Counted from the first letter of the stretch, positions 1 to 8,043 are shown. The stretch is 31,121 nt of DNA from CAZRSW01 sp964602845 (GCA_964602845.1 CAZRSW010000021.1:1-31121), one strand, 5' to 3'. Notes: generated from the sequence alone by a model not told the origin. Numbers and translations: made by a program.

Positions 1-54
1 CCGGGCTTCGGAATAGAACTTTCTATGGAAGATATAGAATCTTATTCCTCCTGA
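1..54 (+). CDS. C-terminal end of an enolase-superfamily (MR/MLE) protein, partial
   Basis: Reading frame 1 is open from the window edge and encodes PGFGIELSMEDIESYSS followed by TGA and, directly after, TAA. The pattern Pro-Gly-(Leu/Phe)-Gly-(Ile/Val)-Glu, an acidic residue, then a short helix, is the usual last element of mandelate racemase/muconate lactonizing enzymes. The two complete enolase-superfamily genes in this window end in comparable motifs (GPGIGVNI and KPGLGIDID). Only 17 codons are visible, so the assignment rests on this motif alone. No terminator is evident after it, and the next gene starts about 160 bases downstream on the same strand. Confidence 0.5.
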   Translation, partial: PGFGIELSMEDIESYSS

Positions 55-211
55 TAAGCTTGTAATTGGACAGAAATTAGCTCTTCTAAAAGTCGAATAT
101 TAATTTACTTGTTGCTTGATGTTTAATACAAATATGTTATGGTCTAACGATAAATTGTCTTGTTGAAAATTGATTAGCATCCAAATCAGTAAATATGAGA
201 GTGAGTCAATT

Positions 212-805
212 ATGAGATTAATACGTCGTTCCTTAGTATCAACACTAGTTATATCTGCAACGCTATTAGTGGCCCTAGGTTGCAGTGGCGAAGAAGAGTC
301 ATCGGGAACTGCGGATTCTTCGAAGTCAGCGGACACATCGGCTAAAACATCTGCCGCACCCCCCGAAAACACCGATAAGCTAGATAGCATTTTGAACCTG
401 ATTGAAACAAATATGTCACAAGCAGAGACGGAATATAAAGATAAAGATGTGACAGTAAATGGCAAGGTCACCTATATCAACTATGGTACTACTGGTGGTA
501 GTACTAATACCGGCCAACTAGGTGCTACGCAGCGAAACGTCCCTGGAAAGATGGACGGAGGAGTGATTCCAAGCGTATTCATAGTGTTGGGATCATCGGA
601 TGCTGAAGAAGGGGAAGGACCTGGTGCTTATTGCCATCTGTCAGATGAAGACAAGGTTGAAGATATAACCATAGGGCAGTACTTGGAGGCGACCGGTCTA
701 GCAACTACAATCAAGAAAGCAGCAGGGATGGCGAGAACCGGTACCGGGGATCTCGTTAACGTAGACTTCCCGAAAATAACCTTGAAAAAATGTAAGATAA
801 AATAA
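212..805 (+). CDS. small secreted lipoprotein with OB-fold-like domain, paralog of 4779-5303
   Basis: This encodes 197 residues from the ATG at 212; a TTG 42 bases upstream is also in frame, but the ATG starts directly before a classic signal peptide. The peptide has Arg-rich residues 2-6, a hydrophobic stretch from about 8 to 22 and a loose lipobox ALGC (Cys24). A Ser/Glu/Thr-rich linker follows, typical of exported lipoproteins. The mature domain opens with DSILNLIETNMSQAE and YKDKDVTVNGKVTYI, which matches DLIDTNFTEAE and YKDKPITVTGQAKKV in the gene at 4779. Strands followed by 'G-K-V' and a late pair of Cys residues resemble a small OB-fold (tRNA_anti-like) domain, but this is inferred from strand pattern only. 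Function is unknown. The micro-ORF at 901 follows on the same strand. Confidence 0.75.
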   Translation: MRLIRRSLVSTLVISATLLVALGCSGEEESSGTADSSKSADTSAKTSAAPPENTDKLDSILNLIETNMSQAETEYKDKDVTVNGKVTYINYGTTGGSTNTGQLGATQRNVPGKMDGGVIPSVFIVLGSSDAEEGEGPGAYCHLSDEDKVEDITIGQYLEATGLATTIKKAAGMARTGTGDLVNVDFPKITLKKCKIK

Positions 806-818
806 GCTAACAAGCTCG

Positions 819-835
819 CTGAGATATATTCTCAG
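819..835 (+). terminator. short inverted repeat after the lipoprotein gene
   Basis: CTGAGA and TCTCAG flank a five-base loop (TATAT), giving a 6-bp perfect stem 14 bases after the stop codon. There is no T-tract, so it is only a weak terminator or transcript-end candidate. Confidence 0.25.
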
Positions 836-889
836 GATAACCCCGTCGGCTTCAGGCAGGATTCGTGCATGTTAGCAGCAAATACTTTT

Positions 890-895
890 AAGGAG
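890..895 (+). promoter_or_regulatory. strong ribosome binding site of the 12-codon ORF
   Basis: AAGGAG lies five bases before the ATG at 901, among the best Shine-Dalgarno matches in the window. It is the main reason to take the micro-ORF seriously. Confidence 0.6.
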
Positions 896-900
896 TTGTA

Positions 901-939
901 ATGTGTGACTCATGTGGCTGCACAAAGCCAAAGAAATAA
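901..939 (+). CDS. 12-residue Cys-rich peptide MCDSCGCTKPKK with CxxCGC motif
   Basis: ATG at 901, eleven further codons and TAA encode MCDSCGCTKPKK. Three of 12 residues are Cys, in the spacing C2-x2-C5-G-C7, followed by a basic tail. The same arrangement, Met-Cys-x-x-Cys-Gly-Cys, is known at the extreme N-terminus of HypB, where in E. coli it forms a high-affinity nickel site using the N-terminal amine and the three Cys. Here it is not followed by a HypB GTPase or any longer frame, because the next in-frame codons reach another stop at about 1008 with no family features. The Shine-Dalgarno is near-perfect with 5-base spacing. It sits 95 bases after the lipoprotein gene on the same strand and could share its transcript. 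Translation and metal binding are inference, and a chance ORF remains possible. Confidence 0.5.
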   Translation: MCDSCGCTKPKK

Positions 940-1149
940 CTTAGAAGATCACATTTGAGCGAATTGGCACCCCTCATATTAGAACCAAAACCATTCCTAT
1001 CTGTGTGATAAGAATATCTCTGCATAATCCCAAATATAGCACCTATAAGATCGCTACTGGTGAAGAATTGGGGATTGGATTTTTCGTTTTTCAAACCGTG
1101 ACATCCCGATAGCATGAATTTAAGTGGCTACTCACGGCAAATCCTGTAA
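940..1149. other. gene-poor stretch between micro-ORF and acyltransferase
   Basis: I see no supported gene here. A 75-codon minus-strand frame covers 888-1115, but it has no family resemblance and overlaps the micro-ORF and its ribosome binding site. Confidence 0.5.
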
Positions 1150-2325
1150 TCAGTAGCGCCTCCCATTCAACATAAGTCCCAGCAACGTATTCCTGACCAA
1201 ATATTTATAGGTGACCAGACACGCCACGACAGTTATAGCTACCGATAAGAGAAACTTAAGTTCAATCGGCAAGTTAATATTAAACATGAAGAACGAGATA
1301 AACGTCACTATAGGCAAATGAACCAAATACATCCAATAGCTGGCATCGGACATATATCGGGTCATTGAATTAAATTTTCCTAACTTGTCCTCCACGAATC
1401 CAATCAATGAAAACGACAATAAAACTGCAGCACCAACTTTCAAAAACACTAGTGGCAAACCCCATATTTTCCAAACGGGGTCATGCGGTGGTAGAAACGG
1501 GTCTATCTGAGAATATACGCCCTGATGACCTGCAAATATTACCAAGCCGGCACACAGGTAGCTTTTCCAATGGGAACGCATAAATAACAGGAGAGTCTTG
1601 TCATTGTAAAGACTAAATCCGAGATAAAAGTAGAGGCCACTTGCAATGGGGTTGATGATCAATTCACCACCTGTTGCGAGATTAAAAAGAACGAAAACAC
1701 CAATTAATATCACAGGATATTTAGACTGAAATACTACGCGGGTGACAAAAGATTTAATGTTGTAAAACGCTCGTAATAACATCCCAGCATGCACAACCTT
1801 GAGTATACGATAGCAGATATACCCAGCTGATTTGTAAATAAAGCTGAATACCACGAATATGAGGAGATGCCATAAAAACCATAAATGATACGGTTGGCCT
1901 TCATTAGAATAAAAATAGGTCAGGTCAGCTGTAATCCCATATCTGAATATTGAAGGCAATGTCGCTGACATTAGCGGACTAAAAACCATCAAAGGTAACA
2001 GGATACGAAGTAATCGATTTTTCCACCAATACCGCCAAGAATTTCTTTCTGTTAACAAGCTCGCGAAAAAGCCAGACAACATGAAGAACAAAGGCATACG
2101 CCAAATATGAATGAAATGAAATATCCATGCTATCAGAGAAGACGAATTGTCATCCGTCGGCCAAATTTCTGCGGGCATATTAGGTACATAGGGTAAAGCG
2201 GCATGTAAAACAATACCCAAACCCATCGCAAGCGCTCTTAGGGCATCCAATCCATGATATCTAGTTGAATTGTCTTGGATTCGATCCACCGTATTTGCAC
2301 CCTGTGAGTAATAATTCTTCGACAA
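1150..2325 (-). CDS. acyltransferase-3 family integral membrane protein (OpgC-like)
   Basis: This is a 391-residue multi-span membrane protein of the acyltransferase-3 family (PF01757), which moves acyl groups onto surface or extracellular glycans. The signature is near the N-terminus: GLDALRALAM with R30, ten residues, then H41 (the R-x10-H motif). About ten hydrophobic segments follow, including WRMPLFFMLSGFFASLL, another hallmark of the family, and LWFLWHLLIFVVF. The reading frame opens at TTG (2323-2325) right after an in-frame stop, so an ATG start is not available before residue 34; GTG at codon 13 is an alternative, and both have weak ribosome binding sites. The acceptor glycan cannot be read from the sequence. 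The gene stands alone, with 400 gene-free bases upstream. Confidence 0.85.
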   Translation of the reverse strand: MSKNYYSQGANTVDRIQDNSTRYHGLDALRALAMGLGIVLHAALPYVPNMPAEIWPTDDNSSSLIAWIFHFIHIWRMPLFFMLSGFFASLLTERNSWRYWWKNRLLRILLPLMVFSPLMSATLPSIFRYGITADLTYFYSNEGQPYHLWFLWHLLIFVVFSFIYKSAGYICYRILKVVHAGMLLRAFYNIKSFVTRVVFQSKYPVILIGVFVLFNLATGGELIINPIASGLYFYLGFSLYNDKTLLLFMRSHWKSYLCAGLVIFAGHQGVYSQIDPFLPPHDPVWKIWGLPLVFLKVGAAVLLSFSLIGFVEDKLGKFNSMTRYMSDASYWMYLVHLPIVTFISFFMFNINLPIELKFLLSVAITVVACLVTYKYLVRNTLLGLMLNGRRY

Positions 2326-2726
2326 TATTTATGCTCTAGCTAAATCACAGAAAATTCGATGATGATTCCGCACACTCTTTTCATCTATTGAACTTAACCA
2401 GGGTATAACCAATATTTCAGAACTTTTGATAGACACTGTTTATAGCAATATGATCAACAGATACCATTTAAAACAGTCCTGTGCAAGCATGGATTCCCCT
2501 CGATTCTCCCCCACACAACTAGGTAATTAAATCATATTATTTGATAGAATGGGTTCTACGTTCATTTTTAGCACAACACAGGTTAAAATGTTGTGATACA
2601 TCCCGCGGATACCAACCATAGGATATTCACGGTTAATCTACTTGATGGTTCATAACCTAAAAAATTTCATAGAAATTGTCGGCGGGATGAGTCTGGCATG
2701 GAAGTCGCCAACGAATGGAGTGAAGA
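2326..2726. other. divergent intergenic region, 400 bases
   Basis: This AT-rich region separates the acyltransferase (minus) and the PD40 lipoprotein (plus) and must hold both promoters. The only clear structure is the dyad at 2572-2595, listed separately. I see no credible small gene. Confidence 0.5.
2572..2595. promoter_or_regulatory. perfect 7-bp dyad CACAACA-N10-TGTTGTG, operator candidate
   Basis: CACAACA (2572-2578) and TGTTGTG (2589-2595) are perfect inverted repeats separated by ten bases, about one helical turn between arms. It lies 131 bases before the PD40 lipoprotein gene in a divergent promoter region, a usual place for a dimeric regulator site. No regulator gene is present in the window, so this is a candidate only. 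Confidence 0.3.
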
Positions 2727-3620
2727 ATGAGGATTAAATTAATAGTATTTATGTTGATTGCTACGCTGTCATTAAGCTGCGGAGGTCAAGCTGGCAGCGA
2801 AGTTGCCGTTGTGAAAGGCGAATTAGGTAAAGAAAATATCTACCTCATAGACCCTGACACCAAAAAACAAAAATCACTTGCGGGTCACTTTGCCAGTGAG
2901 ATCAGCCCCTGCTGGTCTCCTAATGACAAGAAACTGGCATATGCATCAGCACAACATGAGGAACAAAGTAAAAACTACGAAGTCTACACCCTGGAACAAA
3001 GTCAGTACAGCTCAGGCGCTTCACATAGCTACGGAAAAAATCAAACCCGACTCACACATCTAAGTCCTGCTGAAGTGCTTCTTTCCAGTGGATGCTGGTC
3101 TTCCAATCACAATAAGATAATTTTTAGCAGTGATAACACTATTTACATAATGAACGCTGATGGTAGTAAACAAGAAAGTTTAGCTTCTGGGGAATCCCAG
3201 GGTGGCAGTTATCCTGTCTGGTCTCCAGATGGCGAAAAAATTGTTTTCAAATCAAATAGAGACGGGAATTCTGAAGTCTATATTATGAACTCAGATGGAA
3301 GTCAACATACCAGACTTACTCAGAATAACGTGGACGATCACTGTGAATCCTGGTCCCCCGACGGCGAAAAACTAGCCTGCGTGGCCAAAGAAATGGGACA
3401 ATCAAGGATATACGTTATGAATAGCGATGGTACCCAACAACATTTCCTTACCAAGGAAGATTCGGAGACCAACGAAGGTTTCCCACGTTGGTCTCCAGAT
3501 GGTCTAAGAATTCTCTATACCTCATGGAATGAAAATCAGGGGGATTCTCAACTCCTTATCATGGATGCAGACGGCTCTAACAGGGATGTTTTCCTGAGCG
3601 AATCTAATGCTCGCGGCGGA
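2727..3620 (+). CDS. PD40/TolB-like beta-propeller lipoprotein, cut by assembly gap
   Basis: ATG at 2727 follows GGAGTGAAG. Residues 1-18 form a lipoprotein signal (MRIKLIVFMLIATLSLSC, Cys18). The rest is built of PD40 blades, each with W-S-P-(D/N)-(G/D)-x-K/R-(I/L) and a closing (I/V)-M-(N/D)-(S/A)-D-G-(S/T) turn. Clear copies start near CWSPNDKKLAYAS, VWSPDGEKIVF, SWSPDGEKLACV and RWSPDGLRILYT, with a degenerate one at CWSSNHNKIIF. Such propellers resemble the C-terminal domain of TolB and serve as protein or ligand-binding scaffolds outside the cytoplasm. The gene runs into 100 N at 3621; the four codons after the gap (to 3737) may or may not belong to it, since a gap of exactly 100 N usually has unknown true length. 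Confidence 0.8.
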
Positions 3621-3720
3621 NNNNNNNNNNNNNNNNNNNNNNNNNNNNNNNNNNNNNNNNNNNNNNNNNNNNNNNNNNNNNNNNNNNNNNNNNNNNNNNN
3701 NNNNNNNNNNNNNNNNNNNN
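3621..3720. other. assembly gap (100 N)
   Basis: There are exactly 100 unknown bases, the usual placeholder for a scaffold join of unknown size. It interrupts the PD40 lipoprotein gene and separates it from the convergent aldolase gene. Confidence 0.99.
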
Positions 3721-3757
3721 TCACACTCACATATTAGATCATCGAATCAGTTGTCAA

Positions 3758-4480
3758 TTATCCCCGCGGGCGCTCCATGAGTACTGTCGCCCCCATACCA
3801 AAATACTTCTCTCGTAGCCTGTAATCATAGCTCCGAAAACTGACTCTGACCTGAGTCTCCTGGAGTTGGTCCAAAACGTGTTTAACGCAATCATCCACTG
3901 TTTGCAAAAAGTGTTTTGGGTGAGCTTCGATATCATAAAGTAGATCGTTTGGACCCCATGTTAGACAGTCTACGCCGTCTATAGCCAGTTTTCTTGCAGT
4001 GGTTACCGCCCTTATCGATTCCATCTGTAATGAAAGAAACCCCGTTTGATTCCACCATTTGCCATATTCAATCCGATCAGATCTAGTTTCAACACCATAT
4101 CTGGCCTCACCTCCAACACTCCTCCCCCCTTTCTGTGGATAGTAAAAGCTATTAACTGCCTGATTGACGGTCTCAATAGTCTCAACCTGTGGCACCTCAA
4201 TACCAACCGGACCGAGGTCAAGAAGGTTGCCAATGAGGTAGCTATGACTAGTATGTTTTATTCGAAACTGTACTGGTATATCAAACGTAGCAGCATGTCG
4301 ACATAATTCAACAAGAGTCTCCTCATTAAATGGACCATGTTGGCTGTCGGTATATACAAAAGCATAATCATCTTGCTCAATAATCCTCTCCATATCCTCC
4401 CTAGAAGCATTTAGAGGAACAGACACACCAATCAACAATTCTCCACTTCTTATTCTTTCCTTAAGGTTCTTATTAGACAT
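3758..4480 (-). CDS. HpcH/HpaI-type aldolase (2-keto acid aldolase family)
   Basis: This 240-residue TIM-barrel protein belongs to PF03328, metal-dependent aldolases that split 2-keto-3-deoxy acids into pyruvate (or similar) and an aldehyde. Expected positions are present: H48 in DSQHGP, R73 in FRI, and the metal ligands E154 (LQMES) and D179 (WGPNDL). The residue before the catalytic His is Gln rather than the usual Glu of HpaI, and the same is true of the paralog at 22132. The start was set at 4480, where GAGGAG precedes ATG by six bases; an in-frame ATG 42 bases upstream lacks such a site. It is convergent with the gap-broken PD40 gene. The two aldolases of this window are clearly different sequences, so probably differ in substrate. 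Confidence 0.85.
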   Translation of the reverse strand: MSNKNLKERIRSGELLIGVSVPLNASREDMERIIEQDDYAFVYTDSQHGPFNEETLVELCRHAATFDIPVQFRIKHTSHSYLIGNLLDLGPVGIEVPQVETIETVNQAVNSFYYPQKGGRSVGGEARYGVETRSDRIEYGKWWNQTGFLSLQMESIRAVTTARKLAIDGVDCLTWGPNDLLYDIEAHPKHFLQTVDDCVKHVLDQLQETQVRVSFRSYDYRLREKYFGMGATVLMERPRG

Positions 4481-4579
4481 ATCAAACTCCTCAGCACGCC
4501 ATTTTCTAGCACGCAGATCCAAGGTTCACAACTTCAACAAATGGACTATCATCCCACCAAAACAGATCACAATTTCACC

Positions 4580-4585
4580 ATTATA
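4580..4585 (-). promoter_or_regulatory. possible -10 box of the aldolase gene
   Basis: The minus strand reads TATAAT, a perfect sigma-70 -10 hexamer, about 100 bases upstream of the ATG at 4480. The matching -35 is poor (about three of six positions), so the promoter call is weak. Confidence 0.25.
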
Positions 4586-4778
4586 TTATCTGATCTCTTT
4601 CTATGTATGTTGGACTAATAAGAATTTCGCAGATGCCGTGGTCTGTATCATGCCGAACCTATCGAATTTGATTTTTACTTTGTAATAACACTTCAAATTT
4701 GATATCGTGAGAATTAGTTTTTTAGAGAGCTTGGCCCTCACTCGGTCCAACACAAAAAGTAAACAAAGGTGTACTTCA

Positions 4779-5303
4779 ATGAATTATGGCTCAAAAGGGT
4801 GGAGTATAGTAATACTCACATTTGTAATAACTTTAATGGCAACCATAGCTTGCAGCTCCGAGGAATCGGATAAGTTGACCACATCAACCAAAACGGATTC
4901 CATTGAAAAGACAGCCTCAACAGAAACTGCAGCATCAGTTCAAGAAGCGTTTGATCTGATCGACACGAATTTCACGGAGGCGGAATCAGTTTACAAAGAC
5001 AAGCCCATAACAGTAACAGGACAAGCAAAGAAGGTAGAAGGTTTTGGAGGGGGTTCTGACGACCCAGGAAACCTAAAGTTGGCAGGGGATATTAATGTCG
5101 TTCTGGTATTAGGATCAGATGTATCCCCAGACTCCGCTGCTCATTGCTATCTTGCTAATTCTCCAGAGGATCTGAGCGATAAAGAAAAAGAACGCCTCAA
5201 CAATATCGGCATCGGAGAGGAGGTAACCGTGAGTGGAATGGTAACCGTGGTTTCCAATATGCCCGCAGCAACATTGAAAATCAAACAATGCATATTTGAG
5301 TAG
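4779..5303 (+). CDS. small secreted lipoprotein with OB-fold-like domain, paralog of 212-805
   Basis: This encodes 174 residues from ATG at 4779, which follows AAAGGTG by seven bases; an earlier in-frame start at 4707 would add 24 residues with no signal character. Residues 8-24 are hydrophobic and end at Cys25 in TIAC, a loose lipobox, followed by SSEES and a Ser/Thr/Lys linker. The mature part repeats the plan of the first lipoprotein: a helix (QEAFDLIDTNFTEAE), YKDKPITVTGQAKKV, a Gly-rich loop, NVVLVLGSD, AHCYL, and a final KIKQCIF. The corresponding blocks in the other copy are NLIETNMSQAE, YKDKDVTVNGKVTYI, SVFIVLGSSD, AYCHL and LKKCKI. The shared Cys pair may form a disulfide after export. 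Function is unknown. Confidence 0.75.
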   Translation: MNYGSKGWSIVILTFVITLMATIACSSEESDKLTTSTKTDSIEKTASTETAASVQEAFDLIDTNFTEAESVYKDKPITVTGQAKKVEGFGGGSDDPGNLKLAGDINVVLVLGSDVSPDSAAHCYLANSPEDLSDKEKERLNNIGIGEEVTVSGMVTVVSNMPAATLKIKQCIFE

Positions 5304-5409
5304 TGTTTCCGCAAACCGCATGCGCCTCGGTGAGAATCAAAAACTGCACATGACGAACTTTTAAGGTGAAAAAACGACCAAGCTTAACGCCACATAGCCC
5401 ACACCATCG

Positions 5410-5781
5410 GTGACAGTAATCTGGCGTTGGAGGGTTGGGCTAAGACTCTTCTCAATCGGTGGGATGACTGGACTAATCACCTCACTTACTTTCACTTTTC
5501 TGCAGCATCTGCTAACTAGAGATCAAGAGTTTGAACTATGGGAACTTGCCCTTATCTTAATAGGACTTGCACTGCCGACGTATGTTTTGGCCTTGATAAC
5601 CAAAATAAATGTCGCCAAACTCATGATAATTTCTTATCTGACATTTTTCATGCCAATCCTAGGAGTTAATTTCGGAGCATCAGGATCAGAACCCATGTGG
5701 CAATTTGGGCTGTTAGGATTAATAGGCGGTTTATTCTGGAGTATCCCATTCACGTTACAAACTCTTATAAGAAAAACTTGA
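5410..5781 (+). CDS. small four-helix membrane protein, unknown function
   Basis: This is a 123-residue hydrophobic protein with about four membrane segments (near residues 11-33, 46-64, 72-89 and 97-118) and short polar links such as LTRDQEFELWE and KINVAKL. I do not recognise the family. The frame opens at GTG (5410) without a good ribosome binding site; ATG at 5464 (preceded by GGTGGG) is an alternative that would shorten the first helix. It lies about 105 bases after the second lipoprotein gene on the same strand and is convergent with the serine hydrolase. Confidence 0.55.
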   Translation: MTVIWRWRVGLRLFSIGGMTGLITSLTFTFLQHLLTRDQEFELWELALILIGLALPTYVLALITKINVAKLMIISYLTFFMPILGVNFGASGSEPMWQFGLLGLIGGLFWSIPFTLQTLIRKT

Positions 5782-5801
5782 ACTTCAGTCAGATAGAACC
5801 A

Positions 5802-6632
5802 TTAATCTGGGTCTATAATAAAGTCCCTAAATTCTTGGAAATAACTTTTACCACCTACGAGATAAGTGTCATTATGATCAGCCCCGCTGATTAAATAGAA
5901 TCTCTTCGGATGGACTGCTCTCTCGTATAGTTCCTTGCCTAAACTTGCCGGGACAACAGTATCGCTATCGCCATGGATCACCATCAAGGGACTACGAACT
6001 CTGTCGATCTTTGAGTCTGATTCAAATCTAGCCTCAAACATCGACACCAACAATCCTGAAGGCAGAAATGGGTAAGCGTTTTTCACCATCGCTTTAATAG
6101 AAGGGAACGGGGATTCCAATATTACCGCCCGGGACGGATACCTGATCGCAAGTTCAACCGCAACAGCAGCTCCCAAAGAACGTCCATAAAACACAGTGTC
6201 TGGTTGATTGCCATACTCTCCCAGCGACCTGGATTTCATATACTCAAAAGCAGCCTCAGCATCCAGGTATAGGCCATCTTCAGAGGGAGAACCCTCGCTT
6301 AATCCGTATCCCCTGTAATCAAACAAAAAAACAGATGCGCCAACTTCCTCATGAAGCAATACAAGGTTCTCAAGTCGATGGCTAATGTTTCCGGCATTAC
6401 CATGGAACCACAGAATATTAACGTCCTCTCGACCTGCAACCAACCACCCATGCAATTTCAACCCGTCCGAAGTAAAAAAATACACGTCTTCGAAATCTAA
6501 TCCAACTTGTTCAGGAGTGCGATTTAATCCCTTCTCCGGGAAATAGATAAATTGACGATCTAACACGAGACAACCCCCATTCATGACTAGTAGGAAGATC
6601 AAAAGTACAACAATACTCCATGTAGTTCTCAT
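5802..6632 (-). CDS. membrane-anchored alpha/beta hydrolase (S33/YfhR-like)
   Basis: This 276-residue protein has an N-terminal hydrophobic anchor (residues 5-21) ending in NGGC, which could be either a signal anchor or an unorthodox lipobox. The alpha/beta hydrolase domain follows: oxyanion loop WFHGNAGN (76-82), DYRGYGLSEG (105-114), nucleophile elbow GRSLG with S152, acid D224 in HGDSDTVVP, and H253 in ADHND. This set is typical of the Bem46/YfhR and BAAT-like serine hydrolases, whose physiological substrates are mostly unknown (esters, acyl chains or peptides). The domain would face the outside of the membrane. It is followed on the minus strand by no close partner; the upstream pentapeptide gene is about 100 bases away. 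Confidence 0.85.
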   Translation of the reverse strand: MRTTWSIVVLLIFLLVMNGGCLVLDRQFIYFPEKGLNRTPEQVGLDFEDVYFFTSDGLKLHGWLVAGREDVNILWFHGNAGNISHRLENLVLLHEEVGASVFLFDYRGYGLSEGSPSEDGLYLDAEAAFEYMKSRSLGEYGNQPDTVFYGRSLGAAVAVELAIRYPSRAVILESPFPSIKAMVKNAYPFLPSGLLVSMFEARFESDSKIDRVRSPLMVIHGDSDTVVPASLGKELYERAVHPKRFYLISGADHNDTYLVGGKSYFQEFRDFIIDPD

Positions 6633-6739
6633 GACTGTATTCTGTCATATCACGCAGTCGCTATAACCAAAACCACAATATATTTGAAACTACTAACGTC
6701 TCCGGAACATCGCCCTTCCTACCCACGTAAGACCCTCGG

Positions 6740-7528
6740 CTAGTACTTTATATCAATCCCACTTGGCAATATAGCATCCTCTACATTTGCATAATTCAGA
6801 TTAGATCCGGTCAAGTTTGCCCCACTTAAATCTGCCCTACTGAGATTTGCGCGGGTAAGATTAGTAGCGCTTAAATTGGACCCTGCCAAATTAGCACCCG
6901 TTAAGTCAGCTCCAGTTAAATCTGCCCCAGTTAAATTTGCGTCCGCTAGATCCGTGTATTGCTCCTTTCTAGGTCCACCGGTGAGTTTAGTAACCCAGTT
7001 TTTTCTGAATAAATCGTCACCTAACTCCGCATCCGTGAGATTGGCACCACTTAAGTTAACATGCCTTAGATCAGCTGACCTTAAATCTGCCTTGGTCAGA
7101 TTAGCTCCACTAAGATTAGCTCCACTCAACCCTATCTCACTGAGGTTTGCCCTCGTTAAATCAGCTCCACTCAGGTTTGCATCTGTCAGATCTGTTGATT
7201 CATTGTTGTTGGCTCTACCAATCAGTCTGGACAACCACGGTTGCCTTGACTGACTGGCATTTAAGACCGCGTCCTTAAGATCCGCACCACTCAAATTTGC
7301 ATGCCTTAGTAAAACGTTTGACAAACGTGAGCCTTCCAATTTAACGCCACTGAGATTTGCACCCGTCAAGTTGACAAAAGAAAGGGTTACATTTCGCAAA
7401 TTGGATCCACTAAAATTAATATCTACAAGATCATTTTCAAAAAAAATCAACCCCTCTAGATCAGATCCAGCCAAACTCTCGCCCTCTGCAACTTTTAGCA
7501 TCAATTCCTCAATAGTGTATTCAGACAC
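6740..7528 (-). CDS. pentapeptide-repeat protein with two inserted loops
   Basis: Nearly the whole 262-residue protein is made of A-(D/N)-L-(S/T)-(G/x) pentapeptides, which stack into a right-handed quadrilateral beta-helix. The first 30 residues (EYTIEELMLKVAEGESLAGSDL) form a short helical cap. The helix is interrupted twice, near residues 88-111 and 171-194, by inserts of about 24 residues that resemble each other: W-L-S-R-L-I-G in the first and W-V-T-K-L-T-G in the second, each followed by a polar stretch ending in TDL. The start is GTG at 7528, with AGGAG twelve bases upstream. No signal peptide is visible, so it is probably cytosolic. Qnr/MfpA-type DNA mimicry is one known role of the fold but cannot be claimed here. 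Confidence 0.85.
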   Translation of the reverse strand: MSEYTIEELMLKVAEGESLAGSDLEGLIFFENDLVDINFSGSNLRNVTLSFVNLTGANLSGVKLEGSRLSNVLLRHANLSGADLKDAVLNASQSRQPWLSRLIGRANNNESTDLTDANLSGADLTRANLSEIGLSGANLSGANLTKADLRSADLRHVNLSGANLTDAELGDDLFRKNWVTKLTGGPRKEQYTDLADANLTGADLTGADLTGANLAGSNLSATNLTRANLSRADLSGANLTGSNLNYANVEDAILPSGIDIKY

Positions 7529-8043
7529 TTATCTCACACACTCCTAAATCGATTACCCTTCCTGCAAAGCAGGATATTTCAATCACCTTAACACTAAATT
7601 TAATCACGCCTTTGAATCATAATCAGGCGTTTCCAAACAAATCCTTCTATACAACACGAAATTATTCCTAAAGGGAGATAACTAGAAGCACTATTTCTTT
7701 CCACCCAAGGCTGAGAGCAAAACACAACTAAAAACAAAAAACTTCCTCTTATAACCCCGATCAATTCCTTGAGTTTACCAGTGTCCCTTACATAGTACCT
7801 TACTATTAAATAACCTCCTACTTAGTAGGGTTATACTTTCATGCAAGCGAATTGATCAACGATAATATATATACTCAGCCAATCTTAATGAGTAGCTCGA
7901 CACTTAAAGCTATTCCTAAATATCTTCCAATGATGAGCAGAAACTAATCCATAACATAAGAATCCATGTAGGGTTTTCTTTGTAAAATGAATGCATCAAA
8001 CAGGCATTACCGAATATAGATAGTCATAAGGAGACATACCGGA
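7529..8043. other. divergent intergenic region, about 515 bases
   Basis: This long AT-rich region lies between the pentapeptide gene (minus) and the nucleoside hydrolase (plus). Apart from the imperfect hairpin at 7811-7833 I see no gene, RNA or repeat that I can support. Confidence 0.5.
7811..7833. repeat. imperfect inverted repeat in intergenic region
   Basis: TAACC-TC-CTAC and GTAG-GGTTA pair around a TTA loop, giving a 9-bp stem with a two-base bulge. There is no T-tract, so it is more likely an operator-like dyad or chance than a terminator. Confidence 0.25.

Noticed and set aside
888..1115. 75-codon minus-strand ORF
   Set aside because: It shows no family features and lies opposite the micro-ORF and its strong ribosome site.
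6876..7253. 125-codon plus-strand repeat-like ORF
   Set aside because: Its K-S-A-P-V repeats are just the complement of the pentapeptide repeats.
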